From Burkholderiales bacterium (GTDB lineage: Bacteria > Pseudomonadota > Gammaproteobacteria > Burkholderiales > Casimicrobiaceae): a stretch of 51,939 bases of DNA. Under the pieces are notes generated by a model. It saw only the letters and a list, made by a program, of their open reading frames with translations. It was not told the DNA's origin and did no database searches. This document shows positions 7,922-16,124 of the stretch, piece after piece. The position numbers and the translations under genes are program-made. The stretch's first letter is position 1. Each line of letters opens with the position of its first letter. The stretch is taken from NCBI GenBank assembly GCA_905339295.1, contig CAJPFI010000025.1, forward strand, positions 1-51,939, in the 5' to 3' direction.

Positions 7922-8883
7922 CGCGTCGGGATGTCGACGGGCACGCACATCCACCGCACCTGCCGGTCCTCGTCGACGGCCGGCGCAAGCAGAATCGACT
8001 TGCCCGCCGCGCCGGGAACGGACGGACCGAGCGAGACGCGCACGCGTCCGCTGGACGGGCTCACCGCCACGTCCTCGACGTATCGCCGGTCGTTCTGCGC
8101 GACCAGCAGGGCGACGTTGCGGGCGTGCGCGAACGTCCCGGTGCGGTCCCACGCCGACTCGACGGCGTCCTGCACGACCGTGAGCGACGCGAGCGCCGTC
8201 GCGACCGCGTCGCGCGCCGCGTGCGCGACGTACTCCGCCCGGATCGGCGGCCAGAGCAGCGTCGCCGCGACGACGATCGACCCGCCGCCGAACGCGATGG
8301 CCGCGGCCAGCGAGGTCGGCTTGCGTTGCGACAGCGCCTCGACCGCCTTCGACGCGCTCCTCGCGCCGCTTTCCACGCTCGCGACATCGCGCCGCACCCG
8401 ACCCCACAGCAGCGCGTCCGCCGCGAGCGTCGACAGCACCGCCGGGAACAGCCAGACCGACACCGCGAGCGCGGCCCACCACGTCGCGTCGGATCCGTCG
8501 AGCGACGCGCCGAGCGCCGCGAACGCGAACGCCCCGGCGACCGGCAGCAGCGAGAACGCGATGCCTTCGGGCCAGAGCTTGCGGTAGAAAGCCCACACCG
8601 GCGGGGCCAGGAACGCGGGCCAGTGCCAGCCCGGGCGCGCGCGGCCGCTGCGCTCGAAATCGAGGAAGCGAGGCACGTAGCGGTCCGCCTCGGGGCCGAC
8701 GGCGATTCGGAAGAGCACCGCGAGCGCGGGCCTGACGACGGTCGCCGACGGCGCCTGGCCGATCCCCGCGATGCGGACCGTGTCGTTGGCGAACGTCGAT
8801 CCGACCGCAGCGGGCAGCCCGCCGCCCAGTACGGGCGTCGTGCCGCTCGGGGCCGGGCATGCGCCGGCGGTCGCCTCGTTCAT
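7894..8883 (-). CDS. DUF2628 membrane protein fused to a pilin-like C-terminal domain
   Basis: This 329-residue protein joins two parts. Residues about 80-165 resemble DUF2628: WHWPAFLAPPVWAFYRKLW followed by membrane spans. From about residue 190, a hydrophobic helix (AAAIAFGGGSIVVAATLLW) continues into an amphipathic helix, then a beta-rich part ending WMCVPVDIPTRYLPPACR. That ending, with a Trp-x-Cys and a YLPxxCR closing Cys, copies the C-terminal disulphide region of type IV pilins and minor pilins. No prepilin-peptidase site is visible in front of the helix, so it is unlikely to be assembled as a normal pilin. It follows the cyclase-FHA gene on the same strand, 54 bases downstream. Confidence 0.65.
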   Translation of the reverse strand: MNEATAGACPAPSGTTPVLGGGLPAAVGSTFANDTVRIAGIGQAPSATVVRPALAVLFRIAVGPEADRYVPRFLDFERSGRARPGWHWPAFLAPPVWAFYRKLWPEGIAFSLLPVAGAFAFAALGASLDGSDATWWAALAVSVWLFPAVLSTLAADALLWGRVRRDVASVESGARSASKAVEALSQRKPTSLAAAIAFGGGSIVVAATLLWPPIRAEYVAHAARDAVATALASLTVVQDAVESAWDRTGTFAHARNVALLVAQNDRRYVEDVAVSPSSGRVRVSLGPSVPGAAGKSILLAPAVDEDRQVRWMCVPVDIPTRYLPPACRR

Positions 8884-8937
8884 CCGGCCATTGTTGCCGT
8901 CCGTCGGGTCGTTGGCAACCCTGCCGTCGCGGCAGCC

Positions 8938-9828
8938 CTACTGCGTGTCGAACTCGACGGTCTCGGCCGGGTCCTCGTGGTAGGCATGGCCGAACGAGAT
9001 GCGGCCGCGGCCGCGCAGCGTGAACTCCTCGCGGCGCAGCTCCACTTCCTTCTCGCCCTGCACCGTGCAGTAGGTGCCGTTCGTGCTGTGGTCGATCAGC
9101 ACGAACTTGTCGCGCCGCCGCTCGATGCGGGCGTGCAGGCGCGACGCCATCCGGTCGGCGATCACCATGTCGCTCTGCGCGTCGCGGCCGAAGGTGTAGA
9201 GGTTGACGTCGGCGCCGAGCTCGACGCGCTTGTCGCCGTGCGCGAGCTTGAGCATCGCGGCACGGACCGCCGCGCGCGGCGCCATCGCGGTCAGCTCCTC
9301 GCGCGACTCCTGCCAGATCAGCTCGAACACCGCGATGTCGTTCTGCTTGCCGCGCACCGTGTGCGTGTCCTGCGTGCGCGTGCGCGAGCGCAGCGACGGG
9401 GACAGGATGTTGACCGTGTCGGCGGACAGAAGCGTCTGGCCGGCCTTGGCGAGCGACGTGAGGCGCGCCGCCAGGTTGACCGAATCGCCGAACACGTCGT
9501 TGCTGTCGTCGATCACCGGCCCGTAGTGGAAGCCGGCGTGGATCGCGAGCGGCGTGCCGCGGCTGGTCTTCATGCCCGACACCTGGGTCTGCATCGTGAT
9601 CGCGGCGTAGGCGGCGTTCGCGGCGTTCGGGAAGATCGCCATCGCCTCGTCGCCGATCGTCTTGACGATGCGCCCGCCGTGTTCCTCGCAGACCTGCCGG
9701 ATTACGTCGAGCGCGCGCGCGATCGTGGCGAGCGCCTCGGCGTCGCCGAGCGTCTCGTAGAGCCTCGTGCTTCCGGCGATGTCGGCGAACAGGATCGCTG
9801 CCTGTCGCTGAGCGGGGGCGGTTTCCAT
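8938..9828 (-). CDS. Class III adenylate/guanylate cyclase with C-terminal FHA domain
   Basis: This 296-residue cytoplasmic protein has a class III nucleotide cyclase domain (about 8-180). The first metal Asp is in ILFADIAGSTRL (D16), the second in KTIGDEAMAIF (D60), and the FGDSVNLAARL segment supplies the transition-state Asn (N118) and Arg (R122). All look intact, so it should make cAMP or cGMP. The last third (about 205-290) is a forkhead-associated domain: FGR, then ASRLHARI, then DHSTNGTY, the usual Arg, Ser-x-x-His and Asn-Gly-Thr landmarks for binding phosphothreonine. The divergent neighbour is a Ser/Thr kinase, an obvious candidate partner for this FHA domain. Confidence 0.88.
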   Translation of the reverse strand: METAPAQRQAAILFADIAGSTRLYETLGDAEALATIARALDVIRQVCEEHGGRIVKTIGDEAMAIFPNAANAAYAAITMQTQVSGMKTSRGTPLAIHAGFHYGPVIDDSNDVFGDSVNLAARLTSLAKAGQTLLSADTVNILSPSLRSRTRTQDTHTVRGKQNDIAVFELIWQESREELTAMAPRAAVRAAMLKLAHGDKRVELGADVNLYTFGRDAQSDMVIADRMASRLHARIERRRDKFVLIDHSTNGTYCTVQGEKEVELRREEFTLRGRGRISFGHAYHEDPAETVEFDTQ

Positions 9829-9855
9829 GCAGTGCGCGTCGTCGTCGAGCCCGAG

Positions 9856-9883
9856 AGTATAGGGGATAGGCAGGCAGCATCAA
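9856..9883 (-). promoter_or_regulatory. Likely sigma70-like promoter of the cyclase-FHA gene
   Basis: Read on the minus strand, TTGATG (9883-9878) and TATACT (9861-9856) are separated by 16 bases. The start codon at 9828 is 27 bases beyond the -10 hexamer. The TATACT has five of six consensus bases. Confidence 0.5.
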
Positions 9884-10040
9884 GACCGGGCGTCAGCCTC
9901 GGACCCCGGCCGGGAGGCGTCAATGCGAACATTCCCGCCGATCCGCCGCCACGCGGGGCTTTGCCGGAGAGCGCTTGACGCAGTATCCTCGCCGGGCGCG
10001 GGACCGGGCCACGGACCCGCCGCGGGGACGGAAAACGACA

Positions 10041-11684
10041 ATGGAACGGCTGGGACGCTATCAGATCCGCGAGATCATCGGCGAAGGCGCGATGGCGCGG
10101 GTCTACAAGGGCTACGACCCGGAGATCGACCGGGAGATCGCGATCAAGCTGCTGAAAAGCCAGCTTGCCGACGACGACCAGTACCGGATGCGGTTCCTGC
10201 GCGAGGCGAAGGGCGCGGGCACGCTGTCGCACCCCAACATCGTCACGATCTTCGACGTCGGCGTCGACGGAAAGCACCCGTACATCGCGATGGAGCTGGT
10301 CGACGGCATGACGCTGACCGACCTGATCCGCTCCGACCAGCGCATGTCGAACCGGGACGTCGTGGAGATCGGGATCCAGCTCACGCGCGCGCTCGACTAC
10401 GCGCACAAGAAAGGCATCATCCACAGGGACATCAAGCCCGGCAACATCATGCTTGTGTCGTCGGGCAACCAGGTCAAGGTGACCGACTTCGGCATCTGCC
10501 GCATCGACGGCGGCGACCACGAGCTCACGCAGCACACGCAGCTGGGCGACGTCCTCGGGACGCCGAACTACATGTCGCCCGAGCAGGTGCTGGGCCAGAA
10601 GGTGGACTCTCGCTCCGACCTGTTCTCGGTGGGCGTCGTCCTCTACAAGCTCGTGACCGGCCAGCTCCCGTTCGAGGGCGACTCGATCATCAGCGTGGCG
10701 ATGAAGATCACGCAGACCGATCCGCCCACGGTCGAGAAGCTCCGCCCCGACGTCCCGCTCTCGCTGCGCCGGGTGATCGAACGCTCGCTCAAGAAGCAGC
10801 CCGACAAGCGCTTCCAGACCGGCGAGGAGTTCGCGCAGGCGCTGATCGGCGTGGCGCGCGAACTCAAGGACGAGGAGGAGAAGAAGGGCAAGGGCAAGGG
10901 GCTGTCGCTCTCGGTCCGCTGGGCCGGGATCATGGCGGCGATCGTCGCGGTCACGATGACGCTCACCGCCGGCATCCTCTACCAGCGGCAGTACGCCGCG
11001 ATGCTCGACCAGGTGAAGGGCTACGGCGGGTCGCTCGCCAAGTTCATGGCGACGCAGAGCGCGGTGCCCCTGCTCGCGGAGGACTACGCGGCCATCGACG
11101 TGTTCGTGCAGGAGACCCTCGCCAGGCAGGACTTCCCGTACCTGATCGTGGCCGACGACGAGGGGGTGGTCCGCGGCAGCAACGACCCCAAGCAGGTCGG
11201 CCAGCGATACGCCGCGCCGGCGTCGACGCTCGTCGGTTCCGAGGACTCGGAAGTCACGGTGCGCACGCACGAGCTTGCGAGCGGCAACGTGCTCGACTTC
11301 GCCGTGCCGATCCTGTTCCAGAAGCGGCCGATCGGCTCGGTGCACCTGGGGATCCACGAGGCGCCGCTCGCGAAGGTGGCCAACCTCGTCTACGTGCTGC
11401 TCGCGATCCTGACGCTCGTGACCGTGGCGGCCGTCGCGGCCGGCACCTACCTGCTCGCGCGCCGCATCGCGGCGCCGATCCGCGTGCTCAAGAGCTCGCT
11501 CGACGAGATCGCGCACGGGCGCTACGACGTGCGCATCGGCGAGACGCGCAAGGACGAGTTCGGCGAGCTCTACATAGCGTTCGACAAGACAGCCGAGGCC
11601 CTGGAGGCAAGACATGAACCCGCGACCGCGTCCGCTCACGCCACCGCAGCCGCCGCCGAGCCGGTCGCCCCGCAGCCCGGCTGA
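10041..11684 (+). CDS. Membrane Ser/Thr protein kinase with periplasmic sensor and terminal HAMP domain
   Basis: This is a 547-residue Hanks-type kinase. The kinase domain (1-270) is complete: GEGAMARV glycine loop (G14-G16), catalytic Lys36, HRDIKPGN (H128-D130), DFG at D149 and an SPE in the activation segment. A basic linker leads to a span at about 293-314, a roughly 130-residue periplasmic region with cache-like text (FPYLIVADDEGVVRGSN), a second span at 447-472 and a HAMP domain (473-525) ending in DEFGELYIAFDKTAEALE. No output domain follows the HAMP. The ATG at 10041 is chosen because it starts the conserved RYQIREIIGEG region directly. The 3' end overlaps the deacetylase gene by 71 bases. 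Confidence 0.9.
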   Translation: MERLGRYQIREIIGEGAMARVYKGYDPEIDREIAIKLLKSQLADDDQYRMRFLREAKGAGTLSHPNIVTIFDVGVDGKHPYIAMELVDGMTLTDLIRSDQRMSNRDVVEIGIQLTRALDYAHKKGIIHRDIKPGNIMLVSSGNQVKVTDFGICRIDGGDHELTQHTQLGDVLGTPNYMSPEQVLGQKVDSRSDLFSVGVVLYKLVTGQLPFEGDSIISVAMKITQTDPPTVEKLRPDVPLSLRRVIERSLKKQPDKRFQTGEEFAQALIGVARELKDEEEKKGKGKGLSLSVRWAGIMAAIVAVTMTLTAGILYQRQYAAMLDQVKGYGGSLAKFMATQSAVPLLAEDYAAIDVFVQETLARQDFPYLIVADDEGVVRGSNDPKQVGQRYAAPASTLVGSEDSEVTVRTHELASGNVLDFAVPILFQKRPIGSVHLGIHEAPLAKVANLVYVLLAILTLVTVAAVAAGTYLLARRIAAPIRVLKSSLDEIAHGRYDVRIGETRKDEFGELYIAFDKTAEALEARHEPATASAHATAAAAEPVAPQPG

Positions 11685-12714
11685 CGCGCGCGGCGCGGCG
11701 GCGCTCGCCGTCGCGGCGCTCGTGCTCGCCGCCTGCGCGGAGGCGCCGACGCGCCCGGCCCCCCAGGCGCCGGCCCCGGCGTTCACGTTCGCGCCGGTCG
11801 AGACCGGACCGCTGCTCGCGCGCGACGCGTCGTTCATCGTCGTCGTCCCCAAGGCGGGCGAGGACCTGGCCGCGCTTGCCGAGCGCTGGCTGGGCGACCG
11901 GTCGCGCCGCTTCGAGATCGCGGAGTTCAACCGCATCGACGAGGCGCGCGCCGGGCGCGCGGTCGCGATCCCGGTCCATCCGCTCAATCCCGGCGGCGTC
12001 GAGCCGGCGGCCGTCCAGACGGTCACGATCCTCACCTACCACCGCTTCGGCCCGCGGGCGTCGTCGATGACTGTGACGGCGGGGACGTTCGACGCGCAGA
12101 TGCGCTACCTCGCGCAGAACGGCTACACGGTGATCCCCATGTCGCGCCTGGTCGACTTTCTCGACGGCAAGGTCGCGCTGCCGAAAAAATCGGTCGTGAT
12201 CACGATCGACGACGGCTACCGGTCGACCTACGACGTCGCCTGGCCGGTGCTCAGGAAGTACGGGTTCCCGGCGACCGTCTACCTGTACACGGATTTCGTC
12301 GGCGCGCCGGACGCCCTCACCTGGCCGCAGATGAAGGAACTGACCGCGACCGGGCTCATCGACATCCAGCCCCATTCGAAGTCGCATGCGAATCTGACCA
12401 TGAAGCTCGGCGACGAGACCGACGCCCGTTACCGCGAACGCATCCGCCGCGAGATCGACGGGCCGATCGACGTGATCCAGGAACGACTGGGCGAGCCGAC
12501 GCTCTCGTTCGCGTTCCCGTACGGCGACGTGAACGACACGGTCGTCGAGTTCCTTCGCGCGAAACAGGTCAGGATGGGGGTCACCGTGACCCCGGGGGGA
12601 AACCCGTTCTTCGCGCCGCCGGCCATGCTCCGCCGCACGATGGTGTTCGGGGGCGACGACCTCGACACGTTCCGCGGCAAGCTCGTGACCGCGCTCCCGA
12701 TCTCACGTCAATGA
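11614..12714 (+). CDS. Lipoprotein with LysM-like region and NodB polysaccharide deacetylase domain
   Basis: This 366-residue protein begins with a Pro/Arg-rich cytoplasmic tail, then a hydrophobic segment ending in a lipobox (LAAC, Cys near 42), so it should be lipid-anchored. A LysM-like region follows (about 70-125, VPKAGEDLAALAERWLGD to AVAIPVHPLNP). The rest is a NodB-type carbohydrate esterase 4 domain: TILTYHRFG, ITIDDGYRSTYD with the metal and base Asp pair, and HSKSH with the two metal His. It probably removes acetyl groups from peptidoglycan or another glycan. The ATG at 11614 has a good GGAGG ribosome site inside the kinase gene, so the 71-base overlap looks real. No later ATG precedes the lipobox. 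Confidence 0.85.
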   Translation: MNPRPRPLTPPQPPPSRSPRSPADARGAAALAVAALVLAACAEAPTRPAPQAPAPAFTFAPVETGPLLARDASFIVVVPKAGEDLAALAERWLGDRSRRFEIAEFNRIDEARAGRAVAIPVHPLNPGGVEPAAVQTVTILTYHRFGPRASSMTVTAGTFDAQMRYLAQNGYTVIPMSRLVDFLDGKVALPKKSVVITIDDGYRSTYDVAWPVLRKYGFPATVYLYTDFVGAPDALTWPQMKELTATGLIDIQPHSKSHANLTMKLGDETDARYRERIRREIDGPIDVIQERLGEPTLSFAFPYGDVNDTVVEFLRAKQVRMGVTVTPGGNPFFAPPAMLRRTMVFGGDDLDTFRGKLVTALPISRQ

Positions 12715-13727
12715 CGACGCGAACGATCGCACGGTCGCTCGCCGCGGCGGCCGTCGCGGCGCTCGTCGGCGCCTGCGCGCAGGCACCGGCCACGCCCGAC
12801 GACGCTCCCTCCGCGACGGCGCCGACGCCGCCCCGCGTGCTGCGCGCCGACGGCCCGCGCGAGGAGGCGGTCCGGCGCCATCGCGACCTCGCGCGCGAGG
12901 CGCGGGCGAGCGGCGACCTCCCCACGGCGCTCGATCACCTGCACATCGTGGCGATGCTGCTGCCCGGCGACGAGGGCGCGCGCGGCGAGGCGAACGCGTT
13001 GCGCGACCAGATCCGGCGCGGCGTGCGCGAGCACCTGGAGTCCGCTCGCGCGGCGATGCGCGCCGGCGACGCGTCGCGCGCGTCCACGTCGTTCCTGCAC
13101 GTCCTCGCGCTCGAGCCGCGCAATGCCGAGGCGTCCCGCGCCATGCGCGAGATCGACCGGCAGAACATGGCGCGCGCGCAGGCGAACCGCGCGGCCCGCG
13201 CGCGCGTGCAGGACCTGTTCGCCGACGCGCGCATCGGGAAGGCGGCGCCGGCCGCCGGCAGGCCCGCCGCGGCCGACGCCAACAACGACGGCTACGACCT
13301 CGAGCAGCGGCTCGAGATGTTCAAGGCGGGCGACTCCGCGGGCGCGTTGCGCGAGCTCAGGGTGTGGGTCGACGCGCACCCGAAGGACCGCGCGACGCGA
13401 CAGAGGATCGGCGCGGTCGTCGCCGAGCGCGCGAGGGAACTGGAGGGCGCCGGCCAGCGCGAAGGCGCGCTCGAGCACTACGAGCACGCGCTCGCGCTGC
13501 GCGGCGAGCCGCAGGCGCAGTGGAGCGCGCGCGTGGCCGCGTTGCGCAAGGCGCTCGGCAACGACTATTACGCGCAGGGCGTCAAGCTGATGCGAAGCGA
13601 CCTGCCGGGCGCCGTCCGCGCGCTCGAGGCGTCAGTGAAGTTCGATCCGCAGAACGCGAACGCCGCCGGCCGCCTGCGCGACGCGAAGGCGGCGCGGGAC
13701 AAGCTGTCGCGCATGCCGGCGAAGTGA
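12711..13727 (+). CDS. TPR-like lipoprotein
   Basis: This 338-residue protein carries a lipoprotein signal (AALVGAC, Cys near 22) followed by an Ala/Pro/Thr linker. The mature part is alpha-helical with repeated tetratricopeptide-like pairs: REARASGDLPTALDHLHIV, AAMRAGDASRASTSFLHVLAL, EGAGQREGALEHYEHALAL and a last one ending in RALEASVKFDPQN. TPR lipoproteins of this type act as scaffolds in the periplasm. The start codon overlaps the stop of the deacetylase gene (ATGA), so kinase, deacetylase and TPR protein are translationally coupled. Confidence 0.75.
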   Translation: MTTRTIARSLAAAAVAALVGACAQAPATPDDAPSATAPTPPRVLRADGPREEAVRRHRDLAREARASGDLPTALDHLHIVAMLLPGDEGARGEANALRDQIRRGVREHLESARAAMRAGDASRASTSFLHVLALEPRNAEASRAMREIDRQNMARAQANRAARARVQDLFADARIGKAAPAAGRPAAADANNDGYDLEQRLEMFKAGDSAGALRELRVWVDAHPKDRATRQRIGAVVAERARELEGAGQREGALEHYEHALALRGEPQAQWSARVAALRKALGNDYYAQGVKLMRSDLPGAVRALEASVKFDPQNANAAGRLRDAKAARDKLSRMPAK

Positions 13728-13730
13728 CGA

Positions 13731-13754
13731 GCGCCGGGCCGGGCCGCCCGGCGC
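13731..13754. terminator. Hairpin between convergent genes
   Basis: Nine bases (13731-13739) pair perfectly with 13746-13754 around a 6-base loop. It fills the 30-base gap between two convergent stop codons, the position of a bidirectional terminator. There is no T run, so termination strength is uncertain. Confidence 0.5.
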
Positions 13755-13757
13755 GTG

Positions 13758-14696
13758 CTACTTCTTCGCGCCGAACTTCTCGGCCATCCGCTTCCTGAGA
13801 TCCAGCGCGCGCTCGCGCTCGAGCCGCGCCTTGCGGTTGTTGGTGTCGAGCTCGAGGACGCGGTCCCACTTGGCGATCGCGAGGTCGAGGTTCTGGCGCT
13901 GGAACGCCTGCGACGCCTCGCGGTCGAGCGCCCGGATCAGCGCGGTCTTCGTCGTATCGCGCTTGCGCGTGGCTTCGGCGTTCGCCGGGAAGCGCGCCAC
14001 GACGTCGACGTAGGTTGCGTAGGCCGCCTCGAGGTTGCCCGCCCGTTCCAGGTCCGCCCCGCGTTTCATCGCGTCGGCGACGTCGGGCCGCGCCTCCGGC
14101 TCCGCCGGCTTCGGCGGCGGCTCGGCCGCGACCGGCGCGGGCGGCGCAGGCATGACGGCGGGCTGGCGGCCGGGAATCTTGATGACCTGCCCCGCCGAGA
14201 GGCGCGACGGATTGGCGATCTCGTTGTACTTCGCGAGGATCCAGAAGCGGAAGCGGTCGCCCATGTACTGTTGCGCGAGCTTCGACAGCGTGTCGTCGCG
14301 CTGCACCGTGTAGCGGAAATTGGTCGCGCCAAGCTCGCGCTGGGCGTCGGCGTTTATCTGGTCGAGGAGCTTCTTCGCGAGTTCGTTCGCCGGGTCGAGC
14401 TTGAGCGCCTGCTCGAGCGTAAGCTGGGCACCGGCCTCGTCCCCCGTCTGCAGCTGGTCGACGGCCTGCAGCGCGAGCTTCGCGGCCATCGGGCGCGCCT
14501 CGGCCAGCGGGATCTCCGGGGCGGCCGGGACGGCGGGCTGCGCCGGGGCGGCAGTGGACGGCGTCGCCGCGGGTGCCGCAGGCGCAGCGGACGGCGGCGG
14601 CGCCTTGGTGGCCTCGGGCGTCGCGCAGGCGGCGACGACGATCGCGGTGAGCATCGCGACGGCGGTGGAAGCGGAGCGCTGGGATCGACTGGACAT
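13758..14696 (-). CDS. LysM-domain lipoprotein
   Basis: This 312-residue protein has a signal with a lipobox (VVAAC) and a long Ala/Pro linker. The centre has a short helical repeat (QLTLEQALKLDPANELAKKLLDQI) and then a clear LysM motif: FRYTVQRDDTLSKLAQQYMGDRFRFWILAKYNEIANPSRLSAGQVIKIPG, which binds glycan strands of peptidoglycan. The last third is another TPR-like region ending in a charged KKK-type tail. The ATG at 14696 is chosen because it begins a standard lipoprotein signal; the frame continues 20 codons further upstream without one. It is convergent with the TPR lipoprotein gene and shares its theme of envelope glycan binding with the deacetylase. Confidence 0.8.
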   Translation of the reverse strand: MSSRSQRSASTAVAMLTAIVVAACATPEATKAPPPSAAPAAPAATPSTAAPAQPAVPAAPEIPLAEARPMAAKLALQAVDQLQTGDEAGAQLTLEQALKLDPANELAKKLLDQINADAQRELGATNFRYTVQRDDTLSKLAQQYMGDRFRFWILAKYNEIANPSRLSAGQVIKIPGRQPAVMPAPPAPVAAEPPPKPAEPEARPDVADAMKRGADLERAGNLEAAYATYVDVVARFPANAEATRKRDTTKTALIRALDREASQAFQRQNLDLAIAKWDRVLELDTNNRKARLERERALDLRKRMAEKFGAKK

Positions 14697-14941
14697 GGCC
14701 GGGAGAAGTCCTCGTGCGCACGGACCGGGGCGACGGCATCCGTGGATTGCCGACACTATTGCACGGCTTGCGCCAACCTGCCAACCGACACGAGCGGATC
14801 GGCGCCTTCACGCGGCCGGACGACGGTCCGTCTGCTGCGCCGCAAGATACCGCGATCGGGATTGCCCGCGACCGGATCCTCCTCCTGCGCAGTGCGCCAT
14901 GGCGCGCTAGACTGCCGATCCCTCATTCCGCCGTCACCGCC

Positions 14942-15238
14942 ATGCGCCGCTCCCTGTCCCTGCCCTTCGCCACCGTCCTCGTCGCCAGTGCCCTTTGCGC
15001 GCTGCCCGTTCACGCCCAGCCGCTTGCCGTCTCCGCCGACGACACGGTCGAGACGGTGCTCTCCGCGCACAAGGGCAAGCGCGTCACCGTGAAGCTCGGC
15101 CCCGGCGACGAGCTGACCGGCGTCGTCAAGGCGGTGACGCCGCAGGTCGTCCACCTCTCCGAGATCGCCGGGCGCGAGTTCTTCGACGCGGTCGTCGACA
15201 CGCGTCGCGTGGTCGCCGTGCTGGTCCGCGTCAGGTAG
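14942..15238 (+). CDS. Small exported protein with an SH3/Sm-like core
   Basis: This 98-residue protein has a signal peptide (MRRSLSLPFATVLVASALCALPVHAQ). The mature 70 residues read as a compact beta-barrel-like unit: VETVLSAHKGKRVTVKLGPGDELTGVVKAVTPQVVHLSEIAGREFFDAVVDTRRVVAVLVRV. The pattern of a GxxVTV strand, an ELTGVV strand and an IVAVLVRV closing strand recalls Sm-like folds, but this is inference from the pattern only. The frame is open further upstream without a signal-like start, so the ATG before the signal peptide is used. Function unknown. Confidence 0.65.
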   Translation: MRRSLSLPFATVLVASALCALPVHAQPLAVSADDTVETVLSAHKGKRVTVKLGPGDELTGVVKAVTPQVVHLSEIAGREFFDAVVDTRRVVAVLVRVR

Positions 15239-15305
15239 GGCCTGGTCCGGGCATCCGATTCCCCGCCCTCCGCGCAACGGAGGGCGCCAGACCGGGGAGA
15301 CCGCC

Positions 15306-16046
15306 GTGGCCGCCCAGCCGACGCTGCTGTTGATCGCCGACATCGCCGGATACACGCGCTTCATGAAGCTGCACGCGGTGAGCGTGGTTCACGCCCACGA
15401 GGTCGTGTCGCAGCTGCTCGAGGCGGTGATCGACGCCGCCGCGCCCGAGCTGAGGCTCGCGAAGCTCGAGGGCGACGCGGCGTTCTTCTACCTGCCGCTC
15501 GCCGAGGACCGCGCGTCCGACGCCGCGTGGATCGCCGGGCGCGCGGCGGCGATTCATGGCGCGTTCCACCGACGCGCCGCGGACCTCGCCGCCAACACGC
15601 TGTGTCCGTGCGACGCATGCCAGCAGGCGGGCGAGCTCAAGATCAAGCTGGTCGGCCACCTGGGCGAGGTCGCGATGCGCAAGGTGAAGCGCGTGACCGA
15701 ACTGGCAGGCATCGACGTCATCGTCGTCCACCGGATGCTCAAGAACGCGGTGCCCGTGGTCGAGTACCTGCTGATGACCGAGCCGTTCTACCGCCGCGTC
15801 GAGCCGCGCACCGCGCCGCTCGCCACGTCCCTCGCGCTCGAGCTCGAGGGCCTGGGCCCCACCGCCGCCTGGTACGTCGACCTGCGGGACGTCGATCCGG
15901 CGCCGGTCGCGGCGACGAGGATGGGCCTCGGCGCGCGCCTCGTGCGCCATCTGGGTCTCTCGTGGCGCTCGCTCCCGTTCTACGTCGGCGCGAAGCGCGC
16001 TTGCGAGGGATTCCGCAACGTCGATGTGTCGCGCCATGCCGCGTAA
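15306..16046 (+). CDS. DUF2652 protein, class III cyclase-like
   Basis: This 246-residue protein fits DUF2652, a family related to class III nucleotide cyclases. The opening LLLIADIAGYTRFMKLH has the first metal Asp pattern (F/IxDIxGxT) and AKLEGDAAFFYL carries the second Asp in the position of the usual KxxGD. A Cys-rich insert (CPCDACQQAGELKIK) follows, and the later cyclase landmarks are weak. Cyclase activity is therefore possible but unproven. The gene starts with GTG at 15306; no better start is visible. Residues from 175 on (TAAWYVDLRDVD...) are specific to the family. Confidence 0.7.
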   Translation: MAAQPTLLLIADIAGYTRFMKLHAVSVVHAHEVVSQLLEAVIDAAAPELRLAKLEGDAAFFYLPLAEDRASDAAWIAGRAAAIHGAFHRRAADLAANTLCPCDACQQAGELKIKLVGHLGEVAMRKVKRVTELAGIDVIVVHRMLKNAVPVVEYLLMTEPFYRRVEPRTAPLATSLALELEGLGPTAAWYVDLRDVDPAPVAATRMGLGARLVRHLGLSWRSLPFYVGAKRACEGFRNVDVSRHAA

Positions 16047-16124
16047 GCGCGCCGGGCCTCGCTTGCGCCTGGCCCCGCGGCAAGCCCGGCCCGGGCGTGG
16101 ATGCCCCGGCAGCCTCGACAGGCC

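Noticed and set aside
9975-9989. TTGACG and TATCCT as promoter of the kinase gene
   Set aside because: The two hexamers are only 3 bases apart, far from the 16-18 needed.
16051-16096. GC-rich inverted repeats after the DUF2652 gene
   Set aside because: The stems are imperfect with bulges and such repeats are expected by chance at this GC content.
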